Shown piece by piece: positions 56,023 to 64,000 of a DNA stretch of 64,000 nt. This stretch comes from Actinomadura rupiterrae. Its GTDB lineage: Bacteria; Actinomycetota; Actinomycetes; Streptosporangiales; Streptosporangiaceae. A model generated the notes under the pieces. The model searched no databases and had not been told where the DNA came from. It saw only the letters and a program-made list of their open reading frames with translations. The position numbers and the translations under genes are program-made. Positions within the stretch are counted from its first letter, which is position 1; every line of letters starts with the position of its first letter. The DNA lies in NCBI RefSeq assembly GCF_024172125.1, contig NZ_JAMZEA010000011.1:1-64000 (forward strand), given 5' to 3'.

Positions 56023-57282
56023 TTAGGCGCGGAGGAGGCGGGAGGTGAAGGGGTTGAGTTCCAGGGGGCCGCGGTCGCCGATGATGACGGTGCCGCCGAG
56101 GTTGACGGCCTTGCCGTTGATGACGGCGTTGGGTTCGAAGGAGAAGGTCATGCCCGGCTGCAGGGGCATCTCGCCGCCGATGGTCGGCAGGACGAACAGG
56201 CGGCCGTAGTCGGACGCCTCGGGGACCTCGGTCAGGCCGGAGCCGAAGCCGCAGACCGGGCCGTAGGGGTTGAGGGTGTGCACCATCGGGTGGATGTTCC
56301 AGGAGCCGGCCTCCTTCAGCGGCGCGAGCATGGCCTCGGCCAGGTCGCCGAAGGTGTTGCCGGGACGGGCGACCTTGAGGCCCTCCTCGTAGCAGGCGGC
56401 GGCGAGTTCGGCGGCGGCCTTGATGTCGGGGTGCGGTTCGCCGATGGCGATCGCGATCTGGTGCTGGGTCTCCTTCATGCCGAACCGGCAGAAGCCCTCG
56501 GCCAGGACGACGTCGCCGCTTTGCAGCCGGCGCGGCGCCTGCGGACGGTAGGACCAGGCGGGCGGGCCCCAGGCGACGAAGCCGGTTCCCGACCACAGCA
56601 GCATGTCGGGGGCGGCGCAGCCGCGGCGGAACGCCGCCGACATCCCGGCGGCGAACAGTTCGGCCTCGGTGACGCCCGGCGCGGCCGCCTCCAGCATCGC
56701 CTCGGCCATGGCGTCCCCGGCGGCCGCCGAGTACCGCACGACGGCCAGTTCCTCTTCGGACAGGCGGATCGTGGCGGCGAGGAAGGCGGGGCCCATCTGC
56801 TTGAACGTCACGCCGGGCAGGGAGTCGACCACCTCGCGCCACAGCAGGTAGGGGATGGGCGGGTTGAGGTGGAACGGCGGGTAGATGTCCAGGCCGAGCA
56901 CGCCGACCGAGGCGTTCTCCAGGCCGTGCTCGCGCAGCACCTCCACGATGCCGGCGGCGTTCTTGCCGGGCTGGATGACCGACCCGGCGCGGATGTTGCG
57001 CGGCTCGATCCACAGCTCGTCGCCGCGCCGTCCCGCCTCGATGTGGTCCTGGATCGACATGTTCGACCAGACCAGCTGGACGGGGTCGGCGTCGCGGCAG
57101 AACACCACGAACGAGCCGGGCCGGTCGTTGCTGAAGTAGGCGTCGGGGGCGAACGGCGCCAGGTCGGCGCACTCGTGCTCGCCGTAGGCGACGAGCGCGT
57201 CGACGCCCTGCTCGTCCATGAGGCGACGCGCCAGCGCCCAGCGGCGGTCGCGCTCGGCGAGGGAGTAGGTGGGGATGTGCAT
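56023..57282 (-). CDS. M24 (pita-bread) family protein with degenerate metal site
   Basis: 419 residues from ATG 57282, with an N-terminal creatinase-type domain (1-170) and a C-terminal pita-bread domain. Aminopeptidases of this family hold two metals with Asp, Asp, His, Glu, Glu. Here the first block is GDVVLAEGFCRFGMKETQ (Asp to Glu, second Asp not conserved), the His block keeps MVHTLNP, the first Glu is kept in FSFEP, and the last Glu is replaced (LGGTVII). A non-peptidase role, as in creatinase- or DddP-like relatives, is therefore more likely. It is downstream of two LAL regulators on the same strand (93-base gap containing an inverted repeat). Confidence 0.85.
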   Translation of the reverse strand: MHIPTYSLAERDRRWALARRLMDEQGVDALVAYGEHECADLAPFAPDAYFSNDRPGSFVVFCRDADPVQLVWSNMSIQDHIEAGRRGDELWIEPRNIRAGSVIQPGKNAAGIVEVLREHGLENASVGVLGLDIYPPFHLNPPIPYLLWREVVDSLPGVTFKQMGPAFLAATIRLSEEELAVVRYSAAAGDAMAEAMLEAAAPGVTEAELFAAGMSAAFRRGCAAPDMLLWSGTGFVAWGPPAWSYRPQAPRRLQSGDVVLAEGFCRFGMKETQHQIAIAIGEPHPDIKAAAELAAACYEEGLKVARPGNTFGDLAEAMLAPLKEAGSWNIHPMVHTLNPYGPVCGFGSGLTEVPEASDYGRLFVLPTIGGEMPLQPGMTFSFEPNAVINGKAVNLGGTVIIGDRGPLELNPFTSRLLRA

Positions 57283-57353
57283 CTAGGGCGTCCTTCCGTC
57301 GGTTTCGGATGCGGAACCGACGCTAGGAGCGGGGCCTGTACCGGCGAATCCGT

Positions 57354-57382
57354 CACATGACCTGGTCGCCACCTGTCATGTG
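57354..57382. promoter_or_regulatory. Inverted repeat CACATGAC-N13-GTCATGTG
   Basis: Perfect 8-base arms between the LAL gene end and the M24 gene start; the right arm overlaps the last codons of the LAL gene. It may be an operator for the M24 gene or a weak terminator. Confidence 0.5.
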
Positions 57383-60141
57383 GCCCCGTCACCGGCCGGC
57401 GGCAGGTCGAGGGCGGGGAGTTCGCTGCGCGAGGTGACGCCGAGCTTGGGGTAGGCGTGGTTGAGGTGGTAGCCGACGGTGCGGTGGCTGAGGAACAGCC
57501 GCGCGCCGATCTGCCGGTTGCTCAGCCCGGTCGCGGCGAGTTGGACGACGCTGCGCTCTTGCGGGGTGAGGACGGCGAGCGGGTCGTGTGCGCGGCGCGG
57601 AGTCGGCGGAGTCTCGCCGGCGGCGCGCAGCTCGGCCCGGGCCTGCGCGGTCCAGGCGGCGGCGCCGATGCCCTCGAAGATCTCCAGGGCCGAGCGCAGC
57701 GGCGCGCGGGCGTCGGCCCGGCGGCGGTTGCGGCGCAGCCACCTCCCGTACAGCAGTTCGGTCCGGGCGCGTTCCAGTGGACGGCCGCCTTGATGGTGCG
57801 TCCGGACGGCCGCGGTGAAGTGGCGTTCGGCTGAGGCGGTTGGTGCGAGCAGGGCGCGACAGCGATGCGCCACGGCCTGGGCCCATGGCTGGCCGCAGTC
57901 TTCGGCGAAGCGCGCGAAGCGGGGGAAACTCCACTCGGCCAGGTCGCGCTGGCCGGACGCGACGGCGGCCTCCACCAGGTCGGGGACGGCGAAGTCGCAG
58001 ACCATGGTGTGCCGGGTCGTCCCGGAGAGGGCGGCGCGCAGGTGCCGGAGCGCGTCGTCCGGGTCGTCGCGTCCGAGGGCGAGCAGGCCGAGCGAGCAGT
58101 CGGCCCAGGCGACGGCCGGTGAATCGCCGAGCGCGCTGCGCGCCGCCTCGGCCTGGGCCTGGCAGTTTTCGGCGTCGCCGATGGCGGCCGCGACGCGCGC
58201 GAGGATGCCGTGGACGTGCCCGGCCCGGTGCGCCCGCGCGGTGTCCTCGGCCAGGGTGACCGCCTCGGCGGCGGCCGCGTGCGCCTCGGCATGCCGGTCG
58301 AGGAACAGCAGCGCCGAGGCGAGAGCTTGCAGCGCGTCGGGCAGCAGGCCGATCGTCCCGCGGTTCCGGCAGTCCCGGACGGCCCAGGCGGCCAGGTCGC
58401 AGGCCCGCTGGTCGGCGCCGACCTGCAGGGTGTGCCGGGCGAGCGCGACCTGCGCGGACGGCGGCAACCGGTCGGCCGGGACGTCCGCGGACACCGCCTC
58501 GCGGACGACCGGCCATCCGCGGTCGCCGGATAGCACCGCGGCCAACCCCTGGGCGGCCTGCGCCAACGCGCGCGGCGCCGGATCCAGCGACGGGAAGAGT
58601 GGGGCGAGGCGTTCGGCGGCGCGGACGGCGGTTCTGGTGTCCCCGGCGAGCCAGGCGTCCACGGTGGCCTCGTGCAGCATCGCGGCGGCGGTGCGCGGAT
58701 CGGGCACCGCGGACGCGGCCGCGAGCCGGGTCCGTCCGGCCTCCTCCGGTGACCCCTGATCGAGCCGCACGGTCGCGCGGATGCGAGCCAGCGCCGCGCC
58801 GGTGACGGGATCGCCGAGCGAGCGCCCATCGGGCCCGGCCCTGCTGTCTGCGCGATCGGCCAGGTGGACGGCCCGGTCCAGCAGCCCCGCGTCGGCGGCG
58901 GCCTGCGCGGCGGCGACCAGGCGGCGGTGGCGGTCGGAGGGATCGGGACTGAGCCGGGCCGCGCGTTCGTAGGCGGCAGCCGCCGCGGCCGGCCCGCCCC
59001 GAGCGCTCGCGCCGTCCCCCGCCGCCTCCAGCGAAGCGGCGGTCGGCTCGTCGATGCCTGCTGCGGCGGCGGCCAGATGCCAGGCGCGCCGGTCGTCGTC
59101 GCCTGCATCTCGGTGGCTGTCGGCGAGCGCGCGGTGGGTGGCCTGGCGTGTGCGATCGGGCGCGAGGCGGTAGGCGGCGGCGCGGCTGAGCGGGTGGCGG
59201 AACACGACGTCCGCCGTGGTGAGGTCGATGAGCCCTTGCTCCTCGGCCGGCCGCAGATCCGGCAGCGCCAGGCCGAGGCGCTCGGCTGCGGCCAGGATGA
59301 TGCCGAGGTCGCCGGTGTCCTCGGCGGCGGCGACCAGCAGGACGTCCCGAGTGCGCGCGGGCAGCCGTTGGATGCGGTCGCGGAACGCGTCGTGCAGGTG
59401 CCCCGAAGGGGACGCGGGCACGGTGCCGTCGGGGTGCCGCCGGGCGGTGAACGCGGTAGTGATCTCGATGAGGGCGAGCGGATTTCCCCGCGCCAGCTCC
59501 AGCACGTGCCCGCGCTCCCCGGGCGACAGGGCGGACGCACCAGGCACGCTGCCGACCAGCGACAGCGCGGCGTCCCGGGCGAGCGGCGCCGGGCGCAGTA
59601 GCGGCAGGCCGGGAGCCTGCCAACCGGATTCGCTGCGGGCGGCGAACACCAGGGCGATGCCCTCGCTGCCCAGCCGCCGCGCGGCGAACAGCAGGGTCTC
59701 GGCCGAGGCGTGGTCGAGCCACTGCGCATCGTCCACCAGGCACAGCAGCGGCGCGTCCTCGGCCAGATCGGTCAGCAGCGACAGGACGGCCAACCCGACC
59801 AGGAACCGGTCATGCCCGCTTGGGGAGGACGACGCCGACGACAGGCCGAGCGCTTCGCGCAAAGCCCGCGCTTGCGGGCCAGGCAGTGCGTCAATCCGGT
59901 CTCTGTCCTCTCGCAGCAGCAGGTGCAGCGTCGAGAAGGGCAGCTCGCCCTGCGCCTCGATGCCGGCTCCGCGCAACACCCGCATTCCGGACGCCGCCGA
60001 CGCGGCATGCTCCAGCAGCGCGGACTTGCCCATACCGGTCTCACCATCGATCACCAGCGCTCCGCTACCGCCGTCCCGGACGGCCGCGAGCAGGTCGTCC
60101 AGCACGATGGTCTCGGCGGTGCGGCCGACCAGCCGGATCAC
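57376..60141 (-). CDS. LAL-type LuxR family regulator (large ATP-binding), copy 1
   Basis: 921 residues from GTG 60141, in a GTGA overlap with the upstream paralogue. Walker A is GETGMGKSALL (about 33-43), Walker B LLCLVDDAQWLD (about 133), followed by a helical TPR-like sensor region. The C-terminal LuxR helix-turn-helix is LTPQERSVVQLAATGLSNRQ and onward (about 860-915). LALs are ATP-dependent activators often tied to secondary metabolism. It shares long identical blocks with the gene upstream, so the pair arose by tandem duplication. Confidence 0.93.
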   Translation of the reverse strand: MIRLVGRTAETIVLDDLLAAVRDGGSGALVIDGETGMGKSALLEHAASAASGMRVLRGAGIEAQGELPFSTLHLLLREDRDRIDALPGPQARALREALGLSSASSSPSGHDRFLVGLAVLSLLTDLAEDAPLLCLVDDAQWLDHASAETLLFAARRLGSEGIALVFAARSESGWQAPGLPLLRPAPLARDAALSLVGSVPGASALSPGERGHVLELARGNPLALIEITTAFTARRHPDGTVPASPSGHLHDAFRDRIQRLPARTRDVLLVAAAEDTGDLGIILAAAERLGLALPDLRPAEEQGLIDLTTADVVFRHPLSRAAAYRLAPDRTRQATHRALADSHRDAGDDDRRAWHLAAAAAGIDEPTAASLEAAGDGASARGGPAAAAAAYERAARLSPDPSDRHRRLVAAAQAAADAGLLDRAVHLADRADSRAGPDGRSLGDPVTGAALARIRATVRLDQGSPEEAGRTRLAAASAVPDPRTAAAMLHEATVDAWLAGDTRTAVRAAERLAPLFPSLDPAPRALAQAAQGLAAVLSGDRGWPVVREAVSADVPADRLPPSAQVALARHTLQVGADQRACDLAAWAVRDCRNRGTIGLLPDALQALASALLFLDRHAEAHAAAAEAVTLAEDTARAHRAGHVHGILARVAAAIGDAENCQAQAEAARSALGDSPAVAWADCSLGLLALGRDDPDDALRHLRAALSGTTRHTMVCDFAVPDLVEAAVASGQRDLAEWSFPRFARFAEDCGQPWAQAVAHRCRALLAPTASAERHFTAAVRTHHQGGRPLERARTELLYGRWLRRNRRRADARAPLRSALEIFEGIGAAAWTAQARAELRAAGETPPTPRRAHDPLAVLTPQERSVVQLAATGLSNRQIGARLFLSHRTVGYHLNHAYPKLGVTSRSELPALDLPPAGDGAT

Positions 60142-63100
60142 GACGGCTCACACACGCGTGCCAGCTCGCTGCGCGACGTGAGGCCGAGTTTCGGGAACGC
60201 CTTGTAAAGGTGGTAGCCGACCGTGCGGTGGCTGAGGAAAAGACGCGCGCCGATCTGCCGGTTGCTGAGCCCGGTGGCCGCGAGCTGGACGATCTGCCGC
60301 TCCTGCGGGGTCAGCACCGCGAGCGGATCGTCCAGCGGGACGGGCGGGACCGCCTCGCGCGGCCCGCCGCTCGCGCCCAGCTCGGTGCGCGCGCGCCCGG
60401 CCCATCCGGCGGCGCCGAGCCGCTCGAACTCCGCCAGCGCCGCGCGCAGCATGCGTCCGGCCTCAGCACGGCGGCGCGCGCGACGCAACCATTCGCCGTA
60501 CAGCAGCCGGGTGCGGGCCGCTTCCAGGGGACGTCCGCCGTCGGCATGCGCATCGACCGCCTCGGCATACAGTGCACCCGCCTCGCCGTCCGCCCCGGAC
60601 AGCGCCCGGCAGCGCAACGCCACAGCCCGGGCCCACGGCTGGCGGCAATGCGCGGCATACTCGGCGAACCGGACGAGCGAACCGTCCGCCAGATCGGGAC
60701 GGCCGGTGCGCGCCGCCGCCTCGACGTGATCAGGAAGCGCGAACAGGGCACCGAGCGAGTTGTGCCCGGGGCCGGACACCACCGGATCGAGCCGTTCGAG
60801 CGCCGCTTCGTAGCGTCCTTCACCGAGATCGAGCAGCCCCAGCGCCGCGTCGCCCCAGGCGTCGATCGCCGGGCTCCCGCCGGACGCCCGCCGCAACTCG
60901 GCCGCCTGCCTCCGAACCGCCTCGGCGTCGCCCTCGATGGCGGCGACCCGCGCCAGCACGCCGGCGAACAGCGCGTTCCAGTGCCCCTGCCCGACGTCCC
61001 GGGCCAGCCGGACCGCTTCGGCGATCAGCATCCGCGCCTGCCCGTGCCGTCCTTCGAACAGCTCCACCTGCGCGGTGAACTGGAGCGCCTGCGGCAACAG
61101 GTCAAGCGCGCCGCGCACCCGCAGATCGGCCAGGACGGGCTCCATCATCTCCAGCGCCGCCGCATCCGCCCCCGCCCGATGCGCCGCAAACGCCGCCATC
61201 ATCCGCGTCTGCGGATCCCCCAACCCCGCACCTGTATAAGGGCCAGCACGAGCGCCCCCCACACCCAAACACCCAGCCGCCCCGCCGGATCGGCCCGACT
61301 CCGAGCCCGAATGCCCGGACGTCGCGTCCAGATGCCCGGGCATTCCGCCGGGTTGGCCGGCGGCTTCGAGGATGCGGGGGAGACCGCCGGCCAGGTCACC
61401 GGCGGCCATCGCGGCGAGGCCCGAGAGCCAGGCGGCCTGCCCCTGGACGGACGGTCCGAACGCGGCGACGCGGTCGGCGGCCTCGGCGATGAGGAGGCGG
61501 TCGGCGCAGAACCAGGCGTGCCGCGCGGCCTCCATCAGCAGCGGGACAGCCACCGACGCGTCGTCCACGGTCGCGGCGGCGGCCAGCAGCGTCCGGCCCG
61601 CCGCCCACGGCGATCCGCGCACCAGATCGACGGCCGCGTGCAGCGGAGCGAGCCGCGCCTTCTCCACGGGATCGGCGAGCAGGCGTTCCGCGCTCGTAGC
61701 CAGCGCCGCCGCGCCCGCCGGGTCGCCGCTCATCGCGGTGCTGTGCGCGGCCTTCGCCAGCCGCCGCCCGCGCTCGTCCCCGGACGCGGTGAGCTCGGCG
61801 GCGCGCCGGTAGGCGGTGGCCGCTGCGCCGTGCGCTGCTCGCGCGCCCGCGCGTTCGGCGGCACGGTCGAGCGCGGTCGCGGCCTCGGAGTCGTGGCCGT
61901 AGGCGCTGGCGGCCAGGTGCCAGGCGCGCTGGTCCTCGGCCCCGGCTCCGGCCAGCGCGTGCGCGAGAGCGCGGTGCGCGGCGAGCCGTCCCTCCAGCGG
62001 CGCACCCCGGTAGGCGGCCGTCCGCATCAGCGGGTGCCTGAACGCCACACCAGACGCCGTCCACCGGATCAGCCGGGCCTCCTCAGCGGGAAGAAGGTCG
62101 TCGCGCGAAATGCCGATCGGCGCAGCGGCCCGCAGCACCAACTCCAGGTCCCCGGTCGCGTCCGCGGCGAGGACGGTCAGCAGGTCACGCGTGCGTCCAG
62201 GCAACGCCTGAATCCGCCGCAGGAACGCATCATGAACCCCCGAGGCAGCCACCCTCTCGCCGACGCTCCCCGCGCCCGAACCGTCGGGATCGCGCGCGGC
62301 CACAATGTCGCGAGTGCGCGCGTTCGGGCCGCCAGCACTGCGCGCGACCAGGCCGCCCGCCCCCTCCGCAACCGAGCCCCCGGCAGCGTGCGCGGCCCGG
62401 CCGCCGAGCGTGTGCGCGGCGGGGGTGTTGGGGCTGTCGGTGGGCGGGGCGCTGGGCGCGTGCGGTTCCGAGCTGGCGGGAGTCTTCGCGCTCAGGCTTC
62501 CAGGTGCGTGCGCGCTTGGGCCGCCGGGAGTGTGTGCATCCGGGCTGTTGGCATTGTGTGCGGGTGGGGGAGGGGGCGGGGTGTGAGGGTGGTAGGGGGC
62601 TGGTTCGGGGAGTTCTATTAGGGCCAGGGGGTTGCCTGCTGCGTCGTGCAGGATGCGGTCGCGTACCGGGGGTGGGAGGTGTGCGCGGCGTTCGGTGAGG
62701 AGGTCGGCTGCGGCGTCCGGGGGGAGGCCGGTCAGGGTGAGTTCGGGTAGGCCGGGCGCGGGGAACGCGACCTCGCCGTCCCGGGCGGCGAACACCAGGG
62801 CGATGCTCTCGCTGCCCAGGCGGCGGGCGGTGAACAGCAGTGCGTCGGCGGTGGCGTGGTCGAGCCATTGCGCGTCGTCGATCAGGCACAGCAGCGGCGC
62901 GTCCTCGGCGAGGTCGGTGAGCAGCGACAGGACGGCCAGCCCGACCACGAAGCGGTCCTGCCGCACCTCGGAGGAGAGGCCGAGCGCGCCGCGCAGTGCC
63001 GCTGCCTGCGGTGACGGGAGCGCGTCGATGCGGTCCAGGTCGCGGCGCAGCAGCAGGTGCAGCGCGGCGAACGGCAACTCGGACTCCGACTCGATGCCGA

Positions 63101-63323
63101 CCCCGCGCAGCACCCGCAACCCGTCCGCGGACTGCCCGGCCCGTGCCAGCAGCGTCGACTTGCCGATGCCCGCCTCGCCGCGGACGACCAGGCAGCCGCT
63201 CGCGCCGTCCCGGACGTCCCGGACGAGCCGCTCGATCCGCGCCAGCTCCTCCGCCCGCCCGAACACCGTCCGGCTCCGAGGCGAACTCGCGGCAGGCACG
63301 AGGACGCGGTCAGGGTCTCGCAA
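60138..63323 (-). CDS. LAL-type LuxR family regulator, copy 2, with low-complexity insertions
   Basis: 1061 residues from TTG 63323. This start is supported by AAGGAG (63329-63334) at 5 bases, while the ATG at 63327 is out of frame and too close. It has the same plan as copy 1: Walker A GEAGIGKSTLL, Walker B LLCLIDDAQWLD, C-terminal LuxR domain. It is about 140 residues longer because of two insertions: a Pro/Ala/His/Ser-rich stretch of about 125 residues (62236-62615) after GNPLALIELPEP, and a Gly-rich one of about 50 residues (61220-61372). Both lie in surface positions of the sensor region and look disordered. It diverges from a TetR gene across a palindrome. Confidence 0.92.
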   Translation of the reverse strand: MRDPDRVLVPAASSPRSRTVFGRAEELARIERLVRDVRDGASGCLVVRGEAGIGKSTLLARAGQSADGLRVLRGVGIESESELPFAALHLLLRRDLDRIDALPSPQAAALRGALGLSSEVRQDRFVVGLAVLSLLTDLAEDAPLLCLIDDAQWLDHATADALLFTARRLGSESIALVFAARDGEVAFPAPGLPELTLTGLPPDAAADLLTERRAHLPPPVRDRILHDAAGNPLALIELPEPAPYHPHTPPPPPPAHNANSPDAHTPGGPSAHAPGSLSAKTPASSEPHAPSAPPTDSPNTPAAHTLGGRAAHAAGGSVAEGAGGLVARSAGGPNARTRDIVAARDPDGSGAGSVGERVAASGVHDAFLRRIQALPGRTRDLLTVLAADATGDLELVLRAAAPIGISRDDLLPAEEARLIRWTASGVAFRHPLMRTAAYRGAPLEGRLAAHRALAHALAGAGAEDQRAWHLAASAYGHDSEAATALDRAAERAGARAAHGAAATAYRRAAELTASGDERGRRLAKAAHSTAMSGDPAGAAALATSAERLLADPVEKARLAPLHAAVDLVRGSPWAAGRTLLAAAATVDDASVAVPLLMEAARHAWFCADRLLIAEAADRVAAFGPSVQGQAAWLSGLAAMAAGDLAGGLPRILEAAGQPGGMPGHLDATSGHSGSESGRSGGAAGCLGVGGARAGPYTGAGLGDPQTRMMAAFAAHRAGADAAALEMMEPVLADLRVRGALDLLPQALQFTAQVELFEGRHGQARMLIAEAVRLARDVGQGHWNALFAGVLARVAAIEGDAEAVRRQAAELRRASGGSPAIDAWGDAALGLLDLGEGRYEAALERLDPVVSGPGHNSLGALFALPDHVEAAARTGRPDLADGSLVRFAEYAAHCRQPWARAVALRCRALSGADGEAGALYAEAVDAHADGGRPLEAARTRLLYGEWLRRARRRAEAGRMLRAALAEFERLGAAGWAGRARTELGASGGPREAVPPVPLDDPLAVLTPQERQIVQLAATGLSNRQIGARLFLSHRTVGYHLYKAFPKLGLTSRSELARVCEPS

Positions 63324-63376
63324 TCATGCTCCTTGAGAGTCAGTGCGCCCGCGCCTGGCAGCGCGGCTCGCGAGAA

Positions 63377-63398
63377 TAATAGAGCAGCTGCTCTGTTA
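63377..63398. promoter_or_regulatory. Palindromic operator between LAL and TetR genes
   Basis: Core AGAGCAGCTGCTCT (63381-63394) is a perfect 14-base palindrome; with its TAAT/GTTA flanks it is near-perfect over 22 bases. It sits 16 bases before the TetR start and is the likely TetR binding site controlling both genes. Confidence 0.75.
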
Positions 63399-63409
63399 CG
63401 CTCCCGGGC

Positions 63410-64000
63410 ATGCCACGTCCCCGCGTCCACGACCCTGACCGGCTGCTCGACGTCGCCGAGCGGCTGGTCGCCAGCGAGGGCCCGGACGCCGTGACGATCC
63501 GGCGGCTCGCGGCGGAGTCGCGGGTGTCCAACGGCGCGATCTACCACGCCTTCGGCTCGCTGCCCGCGCTGCTCGGCCGGATGTGGCTGCGCGCGGCGGC
63601 CGACTTCCTGAACGTCCAGGAGCGGCTCTCCGAGGACCCCGACCCGGTGTCGGCGGTGGTGGCGGCGGCTGGCGCGCCCGCGATGTTCGCCGACCGCCGC
63701 GCCTACGCCGCGCGCATGCTCGTCGGGATCCGCCGGGACGACCTGCTCGGCCCGGACGTCCCCGCCGACCTCGCCGAGGCGATGCTCGCCCAGGACGAGC
63801 GGCTGCTCGCGCTGCTAGTCCGGCTCTCCCGCGCGCTGTGGGGACGCGCCGACGGCCCCAGCGTCGAGGTCGTTACGCTGTGCCTGGTCGACCTGCCGAC
63901 CGCGTTCTTCCACCGCGCCCTGTCCGAACCGTCCGCCGGCACCCCGGCGATCGCCCTGGACACCCGGCGCCGCCTGGAAGCCGCCGTCCGCGCCGTCCTC
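63410..64000 (+). CDS. TetR family transcriptional regulator (3' end beyond window)
   Basis: 197 codons are visible from ATG 63410 and the frame is open to the last base, so only the very end is missing (TetR proteins are about 190-220 residues). The N-terminal helix-turn-helix reads VTIRRLAAESRVSNGAIYHA, preceded by RLLDVAERLVASEG, the classic TetR arrangement. A helical ligand domain follows (from about 55). It diverges from the tandem LAL regulators and probably represses them and itself through the palindrome at 63377-63398. Confidence 0.92.
   Translation, partial: MPRPRVHDPDRLLDVAERLVASEGPDAVTIRRLAAESRVSNGAIYHAFGSLPALLGRMWLRAAADFLNVQERLSEDPDPVSAVVAAAGAPAMFADRRAYAARMLVGIRRDDLLGPDVPADLAEAMLAQDERLLALLVRLSRALWGRADGPSVEVVTLCLVDLPTAFFHRALSEPSAGTPAIALDTRRRLEAAVRAVL

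Overview
The window is about 70% G+C, its genes are tightly packed and often overlap by 4 bases (ATGA or GTGA junctions), and many starts are GTG. The gene families (modular type I polyketide synthase, SARP, LAL-type LuxR, MarR/MerR/TetR/AraC regulators, P450, DHA2 exporters) point to a filamentous high-GC actinobacterium. A Streptosporangiales or Actinomadura-like host is a reasonable guess from style, but no marker gene proves it. I see no rRNA, tRNA, CRISPR array or insertion sequence.

Region 1 (1-22846, + strand) is the end of a modular polyketide synthase cluster. One PKS gene enters from the left edge and ends at 7373; a second runs 7386-19088 and ends in a thioesterase. Together they carry the last three complete modules: a methylmalonyl module with KR/DH/ER, a methylmalonyl module with KR/DH, and a malonyl module with KR/DH and TE. 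About 4.5-6.5 kb and 8.0-8.5 kb are riddled with single-base indels, mostly insertions, although codon content is otherwise intact; this looks more like sequence error in near-identical repeats than gene decay. Seventeen bases after the TE gene begins a three-subunit molybdenum hydroxylase operon (Fe-S, FAD, Mo subunits).

Region 2 (22923-39622) holds small functional groups. These are a MarR/DHA2-exporter pair with operator-like repeats; a minus-strand operon of 2OG-Fe(II) oxygenase, methyltransferase and carnitine-type acyltransferase; a peptidoglycan amidase; two divergent aldo-keto reductases plus a MerR regulator that share a matching promoter element at three sites; an AraC/RibD-like/SDR/VOC group; a GNAT; a P450; and an MFS exporter.

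Region 3 (39681-47172) contains an HExxH metallopeptidase fused to TPR repeats, coupled to a small helical protein and lying downstream of a Sir2 deacylase. A Tat-exported GH3 enzyme, a coiled-coil protein and a sulfotransferase follow.

Region 4 (47368-55980) is the most unusual part. A SARP regulator has heptamer repeats in its promoter. A copper-amine-oxidase-like protein with a modified cofactor motif lies next to a small protein with a Gly-Thr tail encoded by a 16-unit hexamer repeat. Divergent from these is a tightly coupled five-gene operon: two Gly-rich hydrophobic proteins, a CxxC-CxxC coiled-coil protein, a three-PASTA protein, and a subtilisin fused to an M15-like peptidase domain.

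Region 5 (56023-64000) holds an M24-fold protein with degenerate metal ligands, two tandem paralogous LAL regulators, and a divergent TetR gene cut by the right edge.
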